Below are positions 17,329-26,893 of a stretch of DNA of 64,000 bases, piece by piece; position 1 is the first letter of the stretch, and each line of letters opens with the position of its first letter. This DNA is from Ignavibacteria bacterium (GTDB lineage: Bacteria > Bacteroidota > Ignavibacteria > Tepidaquicellales > Tepidaquicellaceae): NCBI GenBank assembly GCA_016704345.1, contig JADJAH010000016.1:1-64000 (forward strand). The letters are read 5' to 3'. Position numbers and translations under genes: made by a program. Under the pieces are notes generated by a model, which had not been told where the DNA came from, searched no databases, and saw nothing but the letters and a program-made list of their open reading frames with translations.

Positions 17329-18192
17329 TTATTTTATTAACACCATCTTCTTCACCGCAGTAAAATCCCCCGCAGTGATTTTGTAAAAGTACATTCCGCT
17401 CGCAAGGTCAGCTCCGTTGAATGATGCTGAATATCTTCCTGCATCCATTCTTTCATTCACCAAAGTCGCAATTTCTTTTCCAAGCAGGCTGTAGATTTTC
17501 AATGTTACCTTTCCCGCTGCCGGTATTTCATAATTGATTTTCGTTACAGGATTAAACGGGTTAGGATAATTTTGAGCCAGCCCGTATTCTGTCGGAAGAC
17601 TCGCAAGGTTTTCAGTGCCGCTATCTGAGTTCTTTAAGCCGTCAAACTCGATCAGGTTTGTAAGCTCTGCACTATTCTTCCCGTCAAATGTAAATATTTT
17701 GGTTCGCAAGAGACTTGTGTTGTCTGCCCATTTCAGATTTAATGGTTCATCTGAAAATTTATTCGCAGACGTTTCAAGTTTCATTTTCACTATCAGCATT
17801 CCGTTTTCCGTGCCTGTGATCTCCGGCAATGCAGCTTTGTCAGTACTTATGGAGTTACACGCAAGTCTTAACTGATTTTCAAATACGCTCGCATTGCGCG
17901 GTCTTAACGCTTCCGGAAGAGATGAGCTAACGATGGAATATGTAAGCTTTCCGCCGTTAGCTATCATAGGGTTGAATTCAAAGAAGTATTGACCAAGCGA
18001 GTATTTTAGAGCGGGTTTTTCCGAAGATTTATTTAAGAGATAAATATCGAACTCCAGACTATTGTCTGATGTACGACTTATGTTTGTCAAATTGAGTTTG
18101 TAATCGTTTCTGTCGATGTCTTCATAAGACTGACTGAAACTGAAGTTTGCAGTTAAGATTACTGCTAATATAATTCTGATTATGTTTTTCAT
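17329..18192 (-). CDS. T9SS-secreted protein with a beta-sandwich (possibly cohesin-like) N-terminal domain
   Basis: The 287-residue protein starts with a signal peptide (MKNIIRIILAVILTANFSFSQ). Residues about 27-190 form one domain (LEFDIYLLNKSSEKPALKY, LGQYFFEFNP, GKLTYSIVSSSLPEAL, ENGMLIVKMKLETSA). Its layout resembles cohesin-type sandwiches, but I cannot confirm the family. A type A T9SS domain follows (QNYPNPFNPVTKI ... MVLIK). It lies 32 bases upstream of, and in the same direction as, the dockerin-like 971-residue protein. If both assignments hold, the pair could be a surface scaffold and its ligand; this is inference only. Confidence 0.75.
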   Translation of the reverse strand: MKNIIRIILAVILTANFSFSQSYEDIDRNDYKLNLTNISRTSDNSLEFDIYLLNKSSEKPALKYSLGQYFFEFNPMIANGGKLTYSIVSSSLPEALRPRNASVFENQLRLACNSISTDKAALPEITGTENGMLIVKMKLETSANKFSDEPLNLKWADNTSLLRTKIFTFDGKNSAELTNLIEFDGLKNSDSGTENLASLPTEYGLAQNYPNPFNPVTKINYEIPAAGKVTLKIYSLLGKEIATLVNERMDAGRYSASFNGADLASGMYFYKITAGDFTAVKKMVLIK

Positions 18193-18422
18193 TTTTAGTT
18201 TTCATTTTAGTTGTAATTAGAAAATTGTTTGTTGAAAGATTGACTATTCAGGATTATCCGCCTGCAACTGATTTACTGTTGCAACTCGCAGTGTCGGACA
18301 ACCCTCTATCCGCAATTTTTGCCTTAAGTGTTCTTGAATTTTCATTTTAGCTCTTATAGAAGTTTTTAAATTATTGATGACGTTCTTGCTAAGTTCTCTC
18401 ATTTGTTTTCATGACTGTTTAT

Positions 18423-18515
18423 TTACCTGCTGCTGGTTTCATTATCTATGGCACATACACCGTAAAGAACAATCATTGTCAGAACTGCGATTGCAAGAGT
18501 TATTCTAATCCGCAT
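18423..18515 (-). CDS. Possible 30-residue small membrane peptide
   Basis: A short frame, MRIRITLAIAVLTMIVLY followed by GVCAIDNETSSR, begins just after the TAG stop of the preceding small gene. It encodes a single hydrophobic helix with a possible lipobox-like cysteine. Length and position suggest a translated small peptide in the same transcript, but there is no independent support. Confidence 0.3.
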   Translation of the reverse strand: MRIRITLAIAVLTMIVLYGVCAIDNETSSR

Positions 18516-18519
18516 TCAT

Positions 18520-18819
18520 CTATTCTGTTTTAGATTTTAGAAAGAAGTCTTTGCGCAAATTCAGATCCTGTTGTTGATCTGCTTCCGTTCTGTTCTTGAA
18601 AGCTCTGAAGATTCTGTCAGCCGGATATTCCAGAAGAAAATCTAATTCAAAGTCATTGCTGTCAAATGCAGATTCAATATTGCTCAAAGTTATTTGCCTT
18701 TTCTTGGAAGCCGGTTTTTGTTTTTTAAGCTTTCTCATTTCAGAGTAATTTTGAGTTGTTAAATGAATTCTGTACAAACCTAAAACTATTTCACAGCCGT
18801 TCAAAAGAAACTTTTTCAT
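18520..18819 (-). CDS. Small hypothetical protein, 99 residues
   Basis: I chose the ATG at 18819 (MKKFLLNGCEIVLG) over the longer frame from 18897. The product is basic in the middle (MRKLKKQKPASKKRQ), with an acidic stretch (SAFDSNDFELDFLLEY) and a charged tail. No signal peptide, membrane segment or known motif is recognised. It is divergent from the 488-residue gene, 99 bases away, and followed immediately by a possible 30-residue peptide frame. Reality as a gene is only moderately likely. Confidence 0.4.
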   Translation of the reverse strand: MKKFLLNGCEIVLGLYRIHLTTQNYSEMRKLKKQKPASKKRQITLSNIESAFDSNDFELDFLLEYPADRIFRAFKNRTEADQQQDLNLRKDFFLKSKTE

Positions 18820-18918
18820 GAAACCCTCACACCTACATAAGGGCAATAGTTGAATTAAAGCCTGAAATTCAAAGATTATTAGATTTGATATACTCACATA
18901 ATAACTGTACTTTCACAT

Positions 18919-20385
18919 GTGAAAGACTTTAAAATCATTGAAATACTTAGGACATTTAAAAAGGAAGAGCTCAAATTATTTGATAAATTCCTTGAATCAC
19001 CTTTTATAAAGTCGAGAAGAAACCTTCACCCGATATTGGAAGGCATTTTAAAATACTATCCCGAATTTCTTTCACCTGAACTTACCAAAGAGAATCTGTT
19101 CAATGAATTGTTTGTAAAGGAAGATTATAATGACAAGAAGATTATGAATCTGATATTTGACCTGACAAAAGCGGCGGAAGATTTTCTGGTACACAAGGCG
19201 GTAGATGAGGATGAGATAGGATCTATGATGTATCTGTGCCGGGCATATTATAAAACAAAGATGTTGGATAGTTCAATGAAGGTTATTAAAGGTGTGGAAA
19301 AAATAATTGAGCCAAATTTTTCAACGAGCTATGATTATTTTTCAAAACTCAAACAGATTTTAGCATATAAAGAAGCTTACTTAACCGAACAAAATGACTT
19401 CGATAAACTTATAAACATTAAACTTAAATATTTTGAAGCTTCCGCAACTCAGTTTATTATTGACTACACCGAATTATTGAGCTACAAGGAAACTATGCTT
19501 CAGACCTATGACAAAAAAATCGAAAGTAGCTTTATCAAATCCGTTGTTGAAAGTTTTAATATGGATAAGTTTATTAAGCTTACTGAAAAGTCAAGCGGGT
19601 TAAATACAAATTTAATTTTACTGCACTATTACAGACTGAAGACAGTAGAAAATCCGAACGACCTGAAACATTATTATGAGCTGAGAGATTTTTTCTATAA
19701 AATAATCGACACTCTTTCGCGAAGCGAGAAGTATTTTGTATTCAGTCATCTTGTAAATTATTGTGTCCAGCAATTTGGGAAAAATTTTGAAGAGGTGAAA
19801 CTCGAAGGTCTTAATGTTTATAAAAAAATGATCGAGAATGATGCATTCTCATCATCAGAAAGTGAACATATGCAGACTTTAACTTACAGAAATATAATCC
19901 AGTTTTGCCTGACAAACAAAGATGCAAAATGGATGGAATACTTTATAAATGAATACACTGAGAAATTAAGTCCTGAAATAAGAAATGATCTTAAGAATTT
20001 TGCATTCGCTGATTTGCACTTTATGGAAAAGAATTTTGATAAAGCTCTGGAGTTTACTTCTAAAATCAATCATGAATTTTTCTTGTTCAAAATGGATCTC
20101 AAAAATTTACTCTTAAATATTTATTACGAACTGAATTATACTGAACCGGCATTTTCACTTGTTGATTCGTACAAACATTTTATTGCCAACAGTAAAGAGA
20201 TTTCAGAGCTTCACAAGGAGACAATAAAAAACTATCTGAAGTATTATTTAATTATCCTTAAAATTAAAACAAAACAAAGTAAAGAAGATATAGGTGAGAT
20301 GAAGCAAAAAATAAAAAATGAGAAGAAAATTGTATTTAGGGGATGGATGCTTGGAAAACTTGAAGAGCTGTCAAAAAAGGGTTAG
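18919..20385 (+). CDS. Helical repeat-like protein of unknown function (488 residues)
   Basis: The frame opens with GTG at 18919. The product is Lys/Glu/Phe-rich and almost entirely helical in character, without signal peptide or membrane segments, so cytoplasmic. The N-terminus (LRTFKKEELKLFDKFLESPF, then SRRNLHPILEGILKYYP) resembles a family of lineage-specific hypothetical proteins common in Bacteroidota; I know no assigned function for them. Paired-helix segments such as YLCRAYYKTKMLDSSMKVI and FADLHFMEKNFDKALEFTSK look TPR-like. Codon use is more AT-rich than the core genes. It is convergent with the next gene. Confidence 0.8.
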   Translation: MKDFKIIEILRTFKKEELKLFDKFLESPFIKSRRNLHPILEGILKYYPEFLSPELTKENLFNELFVKEDYNDKKIMNLIFDLTKAAEDFLVHKAVDEDEIGSMMYLCRAYYKTKMLDSSMKVIKGVEKIIEPNFSTSYDYFSKLKQILAYKEAYLTEQNDFDKLINIKLKYFEASATQFIIDYTELLSYKETMLQTYDKKIESSFIKSVVESFNMDKFIKLTEKSSGLNTNLILLHYYRLKTVENPNDLKHYYELRDFFYKIIDTLSRSEKYFVFSHLVNYCVQQFGKNFEEVKLEGLNVYKKMIENDAFSSSESEHMQTLTYRNIIQFCLTNKDAKWMEYFINEYTEKLSPEIRNDLKNFAFADLHFMEKNFDKALEFTSKINHEFFLFKMDLKNLLLNIYYELNYTEPAFSLVDSYKHFIANSKEISELHKETIKNYLKYYLIILKIKTKQSKEDIGEMKQKIKNEKKIVFRGWMLGKLEELSKKG

Positions 20386-20397
20386 CACATAATAATA

Positions 20398-20438
20398 TTC
20401 CGGTAAACATATTGATGATTGTTTCATGTTTACCGGAA
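20398..20438. terminator. Shared hairpin between convergent genes
   Basis: A perfect 13-bp stem TTCCGGTAAACAT / ATGTTTACCGGAA (20398-20410 and 20426-20438) has a 15-base loop. It sits between convergent stops at 20385 and 20458. Flanks are AT-rich but lack a clean T run. Confidence 0.55.
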
Positions 20439-20457
20439 ATTCAAATCATAATGTTAG

Positions 20458-22584
20458 TTAAGGAATAACTGCTCCGACAAAATTAGAAGCATTATTGTCG
20501 CATAACGCTCCATCTGTTGCATCTACGAAACTATCCCCATTCAAATCGGTATCTACATACCCTGATACAAAAGTGAACGCATCATTATCAATAGCCCCCG
20601 CGTCAGTCGCATCAACCACACCGTCCTGATTTACATCTCCCGAATAAATTCCGAATTTTAGAGGCGATGAATCTACCTGAACCATATTGGAGCCGAATGC
20701 CTGACTTGCCGATGTAGTAAAGTTATAAGTTAAAGAGCCGGATGTAAAAGAATTACCTGTGCTGCTCCAGGTTTCTATAGAGTTACGGTGCTTTAATTGA
20801 AGATAGTAGTTAATTCCGTTACCGGCATTTGGAAAAGTCATAATACCCGTGCCGGAATTACTAAGATATACTCTTGCAGAATCTACTATGCCATAGGGAC
20901 TTGATGTGTTTCTTAAATATGCTCTCATGGTATCTCTCACCAAAGTACCATTATAGAAGCCTTCAATTAGCGCAGTTAAATTCAGGGTGCCTCCGTTTCC
21001 TCTCGGAGAAACATCGAGACGGAAATTAGCCCCGGCATCACCGAAGTCTGTCCATGTACTGCTTGTGTCAGGTGAAGAGTAAAAAAAAGCTTTTTTCCGT
21101 GCGGGAATTTCATACTGAAACCCGCCGCCAATATTGTTCACAGATGTCTGTCTGTAGCCTACATAAAATCTGCTGTTTCCGGCAATTCTGACTGTTGGCG
21201 AAACCGTACTTGTTACATTCTGCACAGCTCCTGATCCGACAGGCGTATTCAGTACAGAAGAAATATAAAGTAAACTTCCGGGCTTTCCGCTACCGTTATC
21301 ATTGTAGATTACAAGTTTATATGGACGCGACGGAGCAGATGCGGAATTGAAAAATGTCTGATCAATATTGCTGATCTTGAAAGTATCAGTACCGGAATTT
21401 TTAAACTTAACCACAAAATTTCCCGTTGCTCCATTAAATCCAACTCCACCGTCATGGGGAATACATTCGTCAGCGTAATTATAAGAGTTAGTGGTTTTCT
21501 GAACACAGTATCTTTTGGAGTCTTCAGCAGGATCGAAGCATCCCGAATAGATATGTGATGTATCACCAATAAGAGCATTTACTATAATGTCCTCAAGTTT
21601 AGGCTCATAACCCTGCGGCAATGCAAAACAAATAATTGTATCTTCTGAAACCAAACTAGGAAGATCTATACCGTAACTATATTTCCAAGTATATGGGTAG
21701 TCCCGATTTATGACTTTGATACATACTCTCGGATCAATATCGCTTAAATATTTCCTAACAATTTCCACGCAGACAGTGTCGTCTGTAATATGAATGTAAG
21801 GATATTTTCCCAAAGAATAAATATTTCGCACATCTACGGGAGGGTCAGGCTTTGTGCTAAATCTTGTTTCGGGTCTGAATGAAGAAAGCGCCATCAACGT
21901 CCCGTTTGATACCTGGCTTTGATAAGTTCCGATACTATTTGCACGTATAGTATTACAATACATTGTCGGAGCGCCTAAAGGAGTTGCCAAAGCGCTTGTT
22001 GTCTGATATTCAAAAGCTACATAAACTCCCTGCAAAGAATTTGTTATAAACGGTAAAGTTGTTCCAGCGCCGCCAACCGGCACATCAATATTGATCTGCC
22101 CCGAATCGTTTGGAATCATAATATTTCGGTCAATTACTTTTGTCATTCCGGTAATTGCTGTTGCAAAGTTAGTTCCTTTATTATAGCTAAGGTCATTTGT
22201 GTTTTGAAGATATACTTTCAGAGTTCCTGTTGTAATACTAGACTGAAAAGTTGAACCCTCATAGTTCCAGCCAACACTGAATATCGAGTCTGCACCAAAT
22301 CCGGAAGAATCAAGTTCTCCTTTTGATATGAAGTAACATGAATTGATAAATGCTCTTGAACCTTGCGGTGCTCGCCCATTGGTGGATGTAGATGAGTTAT
22401 TACTTAATACGGTTATGTATGGGCTGCCGCCGGAAATATCAGTTTTTGAATCTTGTTGATTTGCACTTATCGAATTTAAACTTTCCAAAACCGGAGTTCT
22501 GTCTTTTTGCGAAAGTGAAATTTCATTTATAAGTAAACCACAAGCCACCAAACCAATAAGCAGAATAGGAAAAACTCTTTTCAT
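20458..22584 (-). CDS. Exported protein with HRNSIETWS/dockerin-like C-terminal module
   Basis: The 708-residue protein starts with a signal peptide (MKRVFPILLIGLVACGLLI). The central 500 residues are beta-rich and Ser/Thr/Asn-rich, with stretches resembling surface-protein sandwich domains (SVGWNYEGSTFQ, GVYVAFEYQTTSAL, RFYVGYRQTSVNNIGGGFQYE). I recognise no named family there. The last 175 residues are the shared module: LTALIEGFYN, LKHRNSIETWS, calcium loops DVNQDGVVDATD and DLNGDSFVDATD, ending GAVIP. No T9SS domain is present. It stands as a single gene, with a convergent hairpin at its 3' end. Confidence 0.82.
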   Translation of the reverse strand: MKRVFPILLIGLVACGLLINEISLSQKDRTPVLESLNSISANQQDSKTDISGGSPYITVLSNNSSTSTNGRAPQGSRAFINSCYFISKGELDSSGFGADSIFSVGWNYEGSTFQSSITTGTLKVYLQNTNDLSYNKGTNFATAITGMTKVIDRNIMIPNDSGQINIDVPVGGAGTTLPFITNSLQGVYVAFEYQTTSALATPLGAPTMYCNTIRANSIGTYQSQVSNGTLMALSSFRPETRFSTKPDPPVDVRNIYSLGKYPYIHITDDTVCVEIVRKYLSDIDPRVCIKVINRDYPYTWKYSYGIDLPSLVSEDTIICFALPQGYEPKLEDIIVNALIGDTSHIYSGCFDPAEDSKRYCVQKTTNSYNYADECIPHDGGVGFNGATGNFVVKFKNSGTDTFKISNIDQTFFNSASAPSRPYKLVIYNDNGSGKPGSLLYISSVLNTPVGSGAVQNVTSTVSPTVRIAGNSRFYVGYRQTSVNNIGGGFQYEIPARKKAFFYSSPDTSSTWTDFGDAGANFRLDVSPRGNGGTLNLTALIEGFYNGTLVRDTMRAYLRNTSSPYGIVDSARVYLSNSGTGIMTFPNAGNGINYYLQLKHRNSIETWSSTGNSFTSGSLTYNFTTSASQAFGSNMVQVDSSPLKFGIYSGDVNQDGVVDATDAGAIDNDAFTFVSGYVDTDLNGDSFVDATDGALCDNNASNFVGAVIP

Positions 22585-22828
22585 AATTGACTAAGTTTTA
22601 AATTGGTGAAATAAGGATTAATATTAATACAAAGCGAATTTAGCTTAATTTAGCTAAGGGACTTTGATATTTAATATGAGTGCATTCTTGAGGTCTGAGT
22701 TATTCAATCATATGATAATGCCTTCCTTCATTTTCAATGTAATTTTATTAATTTCAAATGACAAGTTTAATTTCAAATATTCGCCCGCATCCAGACTCTC
22801 CTTTGCTCTTAGCAAAACAATGATCGAC

Positions 22829-24438
22829 TCACCTTATCAGCATCAATCTCATTGACTTCACCGTACTCATTGAATTACTGCTGAATACTGCCTTGCACAA
22901 ATATGTTCCGCTTGATAATCCATCTGCATTAAGCTCAAGTTTATGATTGCCAGCAGGTTTACTGCCTGCATCAATCTTCTGACTTCCCTTCCCGATACAT
23001 CATAGATAATGATCACAACTTCACCGGACGTTGGAAGATCATACTCAATTGTTGTTGATGGATTGAAGGGATTGGGATAGTTCTGATGAAGTGAAAATTC
23101 ATTCGGAACTGATGAAGAATTGTTGCCGGATGAGAGAACACTTTGGAAGTTATTGTCATAGATTGATTGGACATGATCTGAGAGTTCACGCAGCTTTGTA
23201 ATGCTATTCAGATTGCTTGAACCTCTTGCTATCACTTGGGCAATAATAACGGACTGTGTGTCGTTTGGTAATATGTCTAAGGAACCAAAAACCATTATGA
23301 ATCTCTGCGCACCGCTTGATGTCGGGTTCCAGCCCAATCCGGTAACCGGATCTCCGGTGTATGCAAATCTTGTCACTTGTCCAGTAACAGGATTAACCCA
23401 GGGAGTTCTATTCCTTCTTAGTCCTTGCAAACTCATATATGTTTGTCTGTAATTGCCGGGGTCTCCTGTGACAGGATCTGAATTGTAAAATACATTGAAA
23501 GCATAGAGTCCGGATTCTTTAAATCCCGGTTTGATCTTCAGGTTAGGACTTCCCGGTGGATCAAAATACCTTGCAGTATCCTGTGAGCTTGCCATCATCG
23601 GGGCTCTTAGGACTTTGAATCCTACTGCGGGCGGATTAGTCCCATATTGCGGGTCGTAATTGTCGAAATTATAATTGATGCCCAGATTTCTTAATGAGTC
23701 TATTCCGATCGCATCATCCCAGGCATCCCCAAGATCGTCATCGGTCCATATTGCAATGTAGCAATCTTCCCATAAATGATTGCTTCGGTTGACGATCTTA
23801 TATTCAGAGAAACAGACATCCTGAAGTCCGATATTTGTATATGCCCAGTTTGTCTGAAGTATCACCGCTTTCAGTGGTGCCGTACTTCCCAAATTATTGC
23901 TGTGTGCCTGCGGATACCCGTCAGTGTAAGAATAGAACATTGTCTGAGTACCGAGAAAGAATGGTTTACCCATTTCGTTCAGATACGCACCCTGATTTGC
24001 GGGCCAGTTAAGATAATCCGGACTAAGCGTATCGCCCCTGATGATGCTGTAAATTCTGTATGCCGGGTCATTCAATCCTTGCGGAGTTCCAGTCTCATCA
24101 ATGTATCCCGGCAAAAATTCCTCATCGAAATCCGCAAGACAAAGAAGTGTATCACCGTCAACTCTTGCTGCCATCCATATGCCCGAGACATATCTTGCAA
24201 AATGATTTGTCCCTTTCGGCCATTCAAATCCCTGATTACCGGTAACAGGTTCTCTATTAAATGAACCAATATTTGTGAACCATGTGCTGATATTGTTGAT
24301 GTCGAGCTTCTTTGAATCGACAGGAGCCGGGTACAAATGACTTTCATCGTGACTTCTCTCATTATTCAAAGATGTAGATACAAATGCCGATGCAAGCATT
24401 GTTAGACTAATCAATATCAGAATTCTTCGAGTCTTCAT
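22829..24438 (-). pseudogene. T9SS surface protein, tandem paralogue, frameshifted in its sorting domain
   Basis: This is a paralogue of the next gene, with long identical stretches (PAPVDSKKLD.NNISTWF, SIIRGDTLSPDYLNWP, NLGSTAPLKA). It has a signal peptide (MKTRRILILISLTMLASAF) and a type A T9SS domain. Near 22975 one T is missing relative to the neighbour (TCAATCTTCT against TCAATTCTTCT). The frame therefore leaves the sorting domain after GREVRRL and stops at 22867. Reading on in the original frame gives a normal end (MRLMLIR, stop at 22829). As written the protein would lose the second half of its sorting domain and probably not be secreted. Sequencing error is as likely as a real mutation. 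Role unknown. Confidence 0.75.
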
Positions 24439-24478
24439 TTTTCTTTTTTAAAACAGTTTTTTGCAAACAATGAACGTC

Positions 24479-26101
24479 TCACTTTATCAGCATCAATCTC
24501 ATTGACTTCACCGTACTCATTGAATTACTGCTGAATACTGCCTTGCATAAATATGTTCCGCTCGACAATCCATCTGCATTAAGCTCAAGCTTATGATTGC
24601 CCGCCGGTTTAATTCCTGCATCAATTCTTCTGACTTCCCTTCCCGTTACATCATAAATGAGGATCACAACTTCGCCGGTTGTTGGAAGATTATACTCAAT
24701 AGTTGTTGAAGGATTGAATGGATTCGGATAGTTCTGATGAAGTGAAAATTCATTCGGGACTGATGAAGAATTACTGCCGGATGAAAGAACACTTTGGAAA
24801 TTGTTGTCATAGATTGACTGGACATGATCTGAGAGTTCACGCATTCTTGCAATGCTGTTGAGATTGCTGGAGCCTCTGGCAATAACCTGAGCTACTATGA
24901 TTGACTGCGTATCACGCGGCGCTATTGTCAGAGGTCCGAAATTCATCATAGATCTCTTATTGGAACCGTTAGTTTCAATCCAACCCGTTCCATTCTCAGG
25001 ATATCCGGAATATGGAAACTTGCTGGGCAAATTCGTGAACGGATCTATCCACTCTACTCCTGTATTCTTAATGCATTGAAGCAACAGATAGGTCTGCCTA
25101 TAGTTTGCCGGCGCTCCATTAGATGGATTAGCGTTAAGGTACATATGATGTCCTGTGATTTTACTAATCCTCTTGTTATGTTTCCTCTCAATACGATTGC
25201 TTCCGGGTGGATCGAAATAGATTGCAGTATCACCCGGACTATCTGTTAGCGGTCCTCTGAGCAAAGTAAATGCGACAGATGGGGGATTCAGTCCATACCG
25301 CGGGTCATTATTGTCGAAATTGTATGTGTAACAAATTTGCCTTACTGTATCAATTCCGACTGCATCATCATTTGCATCGCCAAGATCAACATCACACCAA
25401 ACTGAAATGTAGCAGTCATTCCAGATCATGTTGCTTCCGTTGATAATCTTAAACTCACTAAAACACACATCCTGAAGTCCGATATTTGTGTATGCCCAAT
25501 TTGTCTGAAGAATGTAAGCTTTGAGAGGTGCAGTACTTCCGCCTGAATTTCCATGAGATTCAGGATATCCATCTGTGTAAGTATAGAACATAGTTTGTGT
25601 ACCAAGAAAAAATGGCTTGCCCAATTCATTCAAATATGCACCCTGACTTACCGGCCAGTTAAGATAATCAGGACTAAGCGTATCACCTCTGATAATACTG
25701 TAAATTCTGAAAGCGGGATCATCCTTGCCTTGCGGATTTCCGTTAAGATCAATGTAACCCGGTAAGTATTCGTAGTCAAATGCAGCAACACAAATGAGCG
25801 TATCCAATCCAACTTCAGCACCGATCCACAATCCTGATGCATATCTTGCAAATTTACCGGAACCCTTCGGCCATTCAAAGCCGCTGTTCGCAGTTGAAGG
25901 ATCCCTGTTAAAAGAACCGTTCGTCCTGAACCACGTACTGATATTGTTGACATCGAGCTTCTTTGAATCCACCGGCGCGGGATTGTTGTGGTGTGTCATG
26001 TCTGCATCTTGAGGAAGATTGAATGCAAAGAGAAGTGTTGTCATCGTTATGAGCATTGCAGTCATTAGCTTCTTTATGATTGTCATTGAATTAGTATTCA
26101 T
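24479..26101 (-). CDS. T9SS surface protein of unknown function, tandem paralogue (intact)
   Basis: The 540-residue protein has an N-terminal hydrophobic segment (IIKKLMTAMLITMTTLLFAF). A long beta-rich body follows (STWFRTNGSFNRDP, GFEWPKGSGKFARYASGLWI, YNFDNNDPRYGLNPPSV), then an intact type A T9SS domain (HQNYPNPFNPSTTI ... LMLIK). The body is a recurrent extracellular family in this lineage, but I know no function for it. The downstream paralogue begins 40 bases on, and the last 170 bases of the two genes are nearly identical, implying recent duplication or gene conversion. Another in-frame ATG at 26086 is a possible start. Confidence 0.83.
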   Translation of the reverse strand: MNTNSMTIIKKLMTAMLITMTTLLFAFNLPQDADMTHHNNPAPVDSKKLDVNNISTWFRTNGSFNRDPSTANSGFEWPKGSGKFARYASGLWIGAEVGLDTLICVAAFDYEYLPGYIDLNGNPQGKDDPAFRIYSIIRGDTLSPDYLNWPVSQGAYLNELGKPFFLGTQTMFYTYTDGYPESHGNSGGSTAPLKAYILQTNWAYTNIGLQDVCFSEFKIINGSNMIWNDCYISVWCDVDLGDANDDAVGIDTVRQICYTYNFDNNDPRYGLNPPSVAFTLLRGPLTDSPGDTAIYFDPPGSNRIERKHNKRISKITGHHMYLNANPSNGAPANYRQTYLLLQCIKNTGVEWIDPFTNLPSKFPYSGYPENGTGWIETNGSNKRSMMNFGPLTIAPRDTQSIIVAQVIARGSSNLNSIARMRELSDHVQSIYDNNFQSVLSSGSNSSSVPNEFSLHQNYPNPFNPSTTIEYNLPTTGEVVILIYDVTGREVRRIDAGIKPAGNHKLELNADGLSSGTYLCKAVFSSNSMSTVKSMRLMLIK

Positions 26102-26458
26102 TTTAATTTTCTCCTATTATTCTTTCAATCAAACTAATGATTGAATTCTATTTTGTCAAAGATTTCTTTTTGAGTTTTCCCTGTTTTTTTGGGGTCATTT
26201 TGAGATGAAGAATTTCGAGAATCGTTGATTGCCTTAAGTATTCAACACTTTCGAGGAGATTTTCCTTGGAACGGATTTTCTGTTTTCCATGAAAAACGGG
26301 GTCAAAAAAACATTGAATTATTCTGCACAAACATGATAAGGTTGATAACGAAGCTCAGTTTGCCGGCCATTGATATTATGCTAAACTGAATCATCAATGA
26401 AGTTTATTGAATTGATATTTCATTAAGCATATATTGCAACGGAAAAAATATTTAGAAT
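26102..26458. other. Divergent AT-rich intergenic region
   Basis: These 357 bases lie between divergent genes. Homopolymer T and A runs are frequent. I see no coding frame, hairpin or promoter box that I would defend. Confidence 0.4.
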
Positions 26459-26869
26459 TTGAATAATAACAACGGTGACACTCTTTCACTTCAACTCAAA
26501 TCCAAATCTTTGAATAACGGAAACAGCAATATTGATCAGATAATCTTAGACGAAGATAAGATCAAAGAAAAAGCTTCCCGTGAAGATGTTGGCAGGTTTA
26601 AGAAGCTTGTCAATCAGCTGAAGCTTGCAATTGAGCTTATCAAAGATTACCGGAATAAATCCTATACCGAGATCCCGTGGCGCTCTATCGGACTGATAGC
26701 CGCGGCAATACTCTACTTTTTTAATCCGTTTGACATCATTCCCGATCTGCTTCCGATTATGGGATTTGCCGATGATGCCGTACTCTTTGCCGCCGTATTC
26801 AAGTCCGTAAGAACAGATCTTGAAAAATACGCCATATGGAAAGGCGTTAACATAAACGAATATTTCTAA
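26459..26869 (+). CDS. DUF1232 (YkvA-family) membrane protein
   Basis: The 136-residue protein carries the DUF1232 signature at residues about 78-110: a hydrophobic helix then FFNPFDIIPDLLPIMGFADDAVLF. The family is membrane-associated and of unsettled function. The start is TTG at 26459; the first 40 residues are Asn/Lys-rich and variable. It begins a seven-gene + strand run ending with coaD; the next gene follows after 24 bases. Confidence 0.85.
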   Translation: MNNNNGDTLSLQLKSKSLNNGNSNIDQIILDEDKIKEKASREDVGRFKKLVNQLKLAIELIKDYRNKSYTEIPWRSIGLIAAAILYFFNPFDIIPDLLPIMGFADDAVLFAAVFKSVRTDLEKYAIWKGVNINEYF

Positions 26870-26893
26870 TACCAACCAAAGCAACCCAATACT

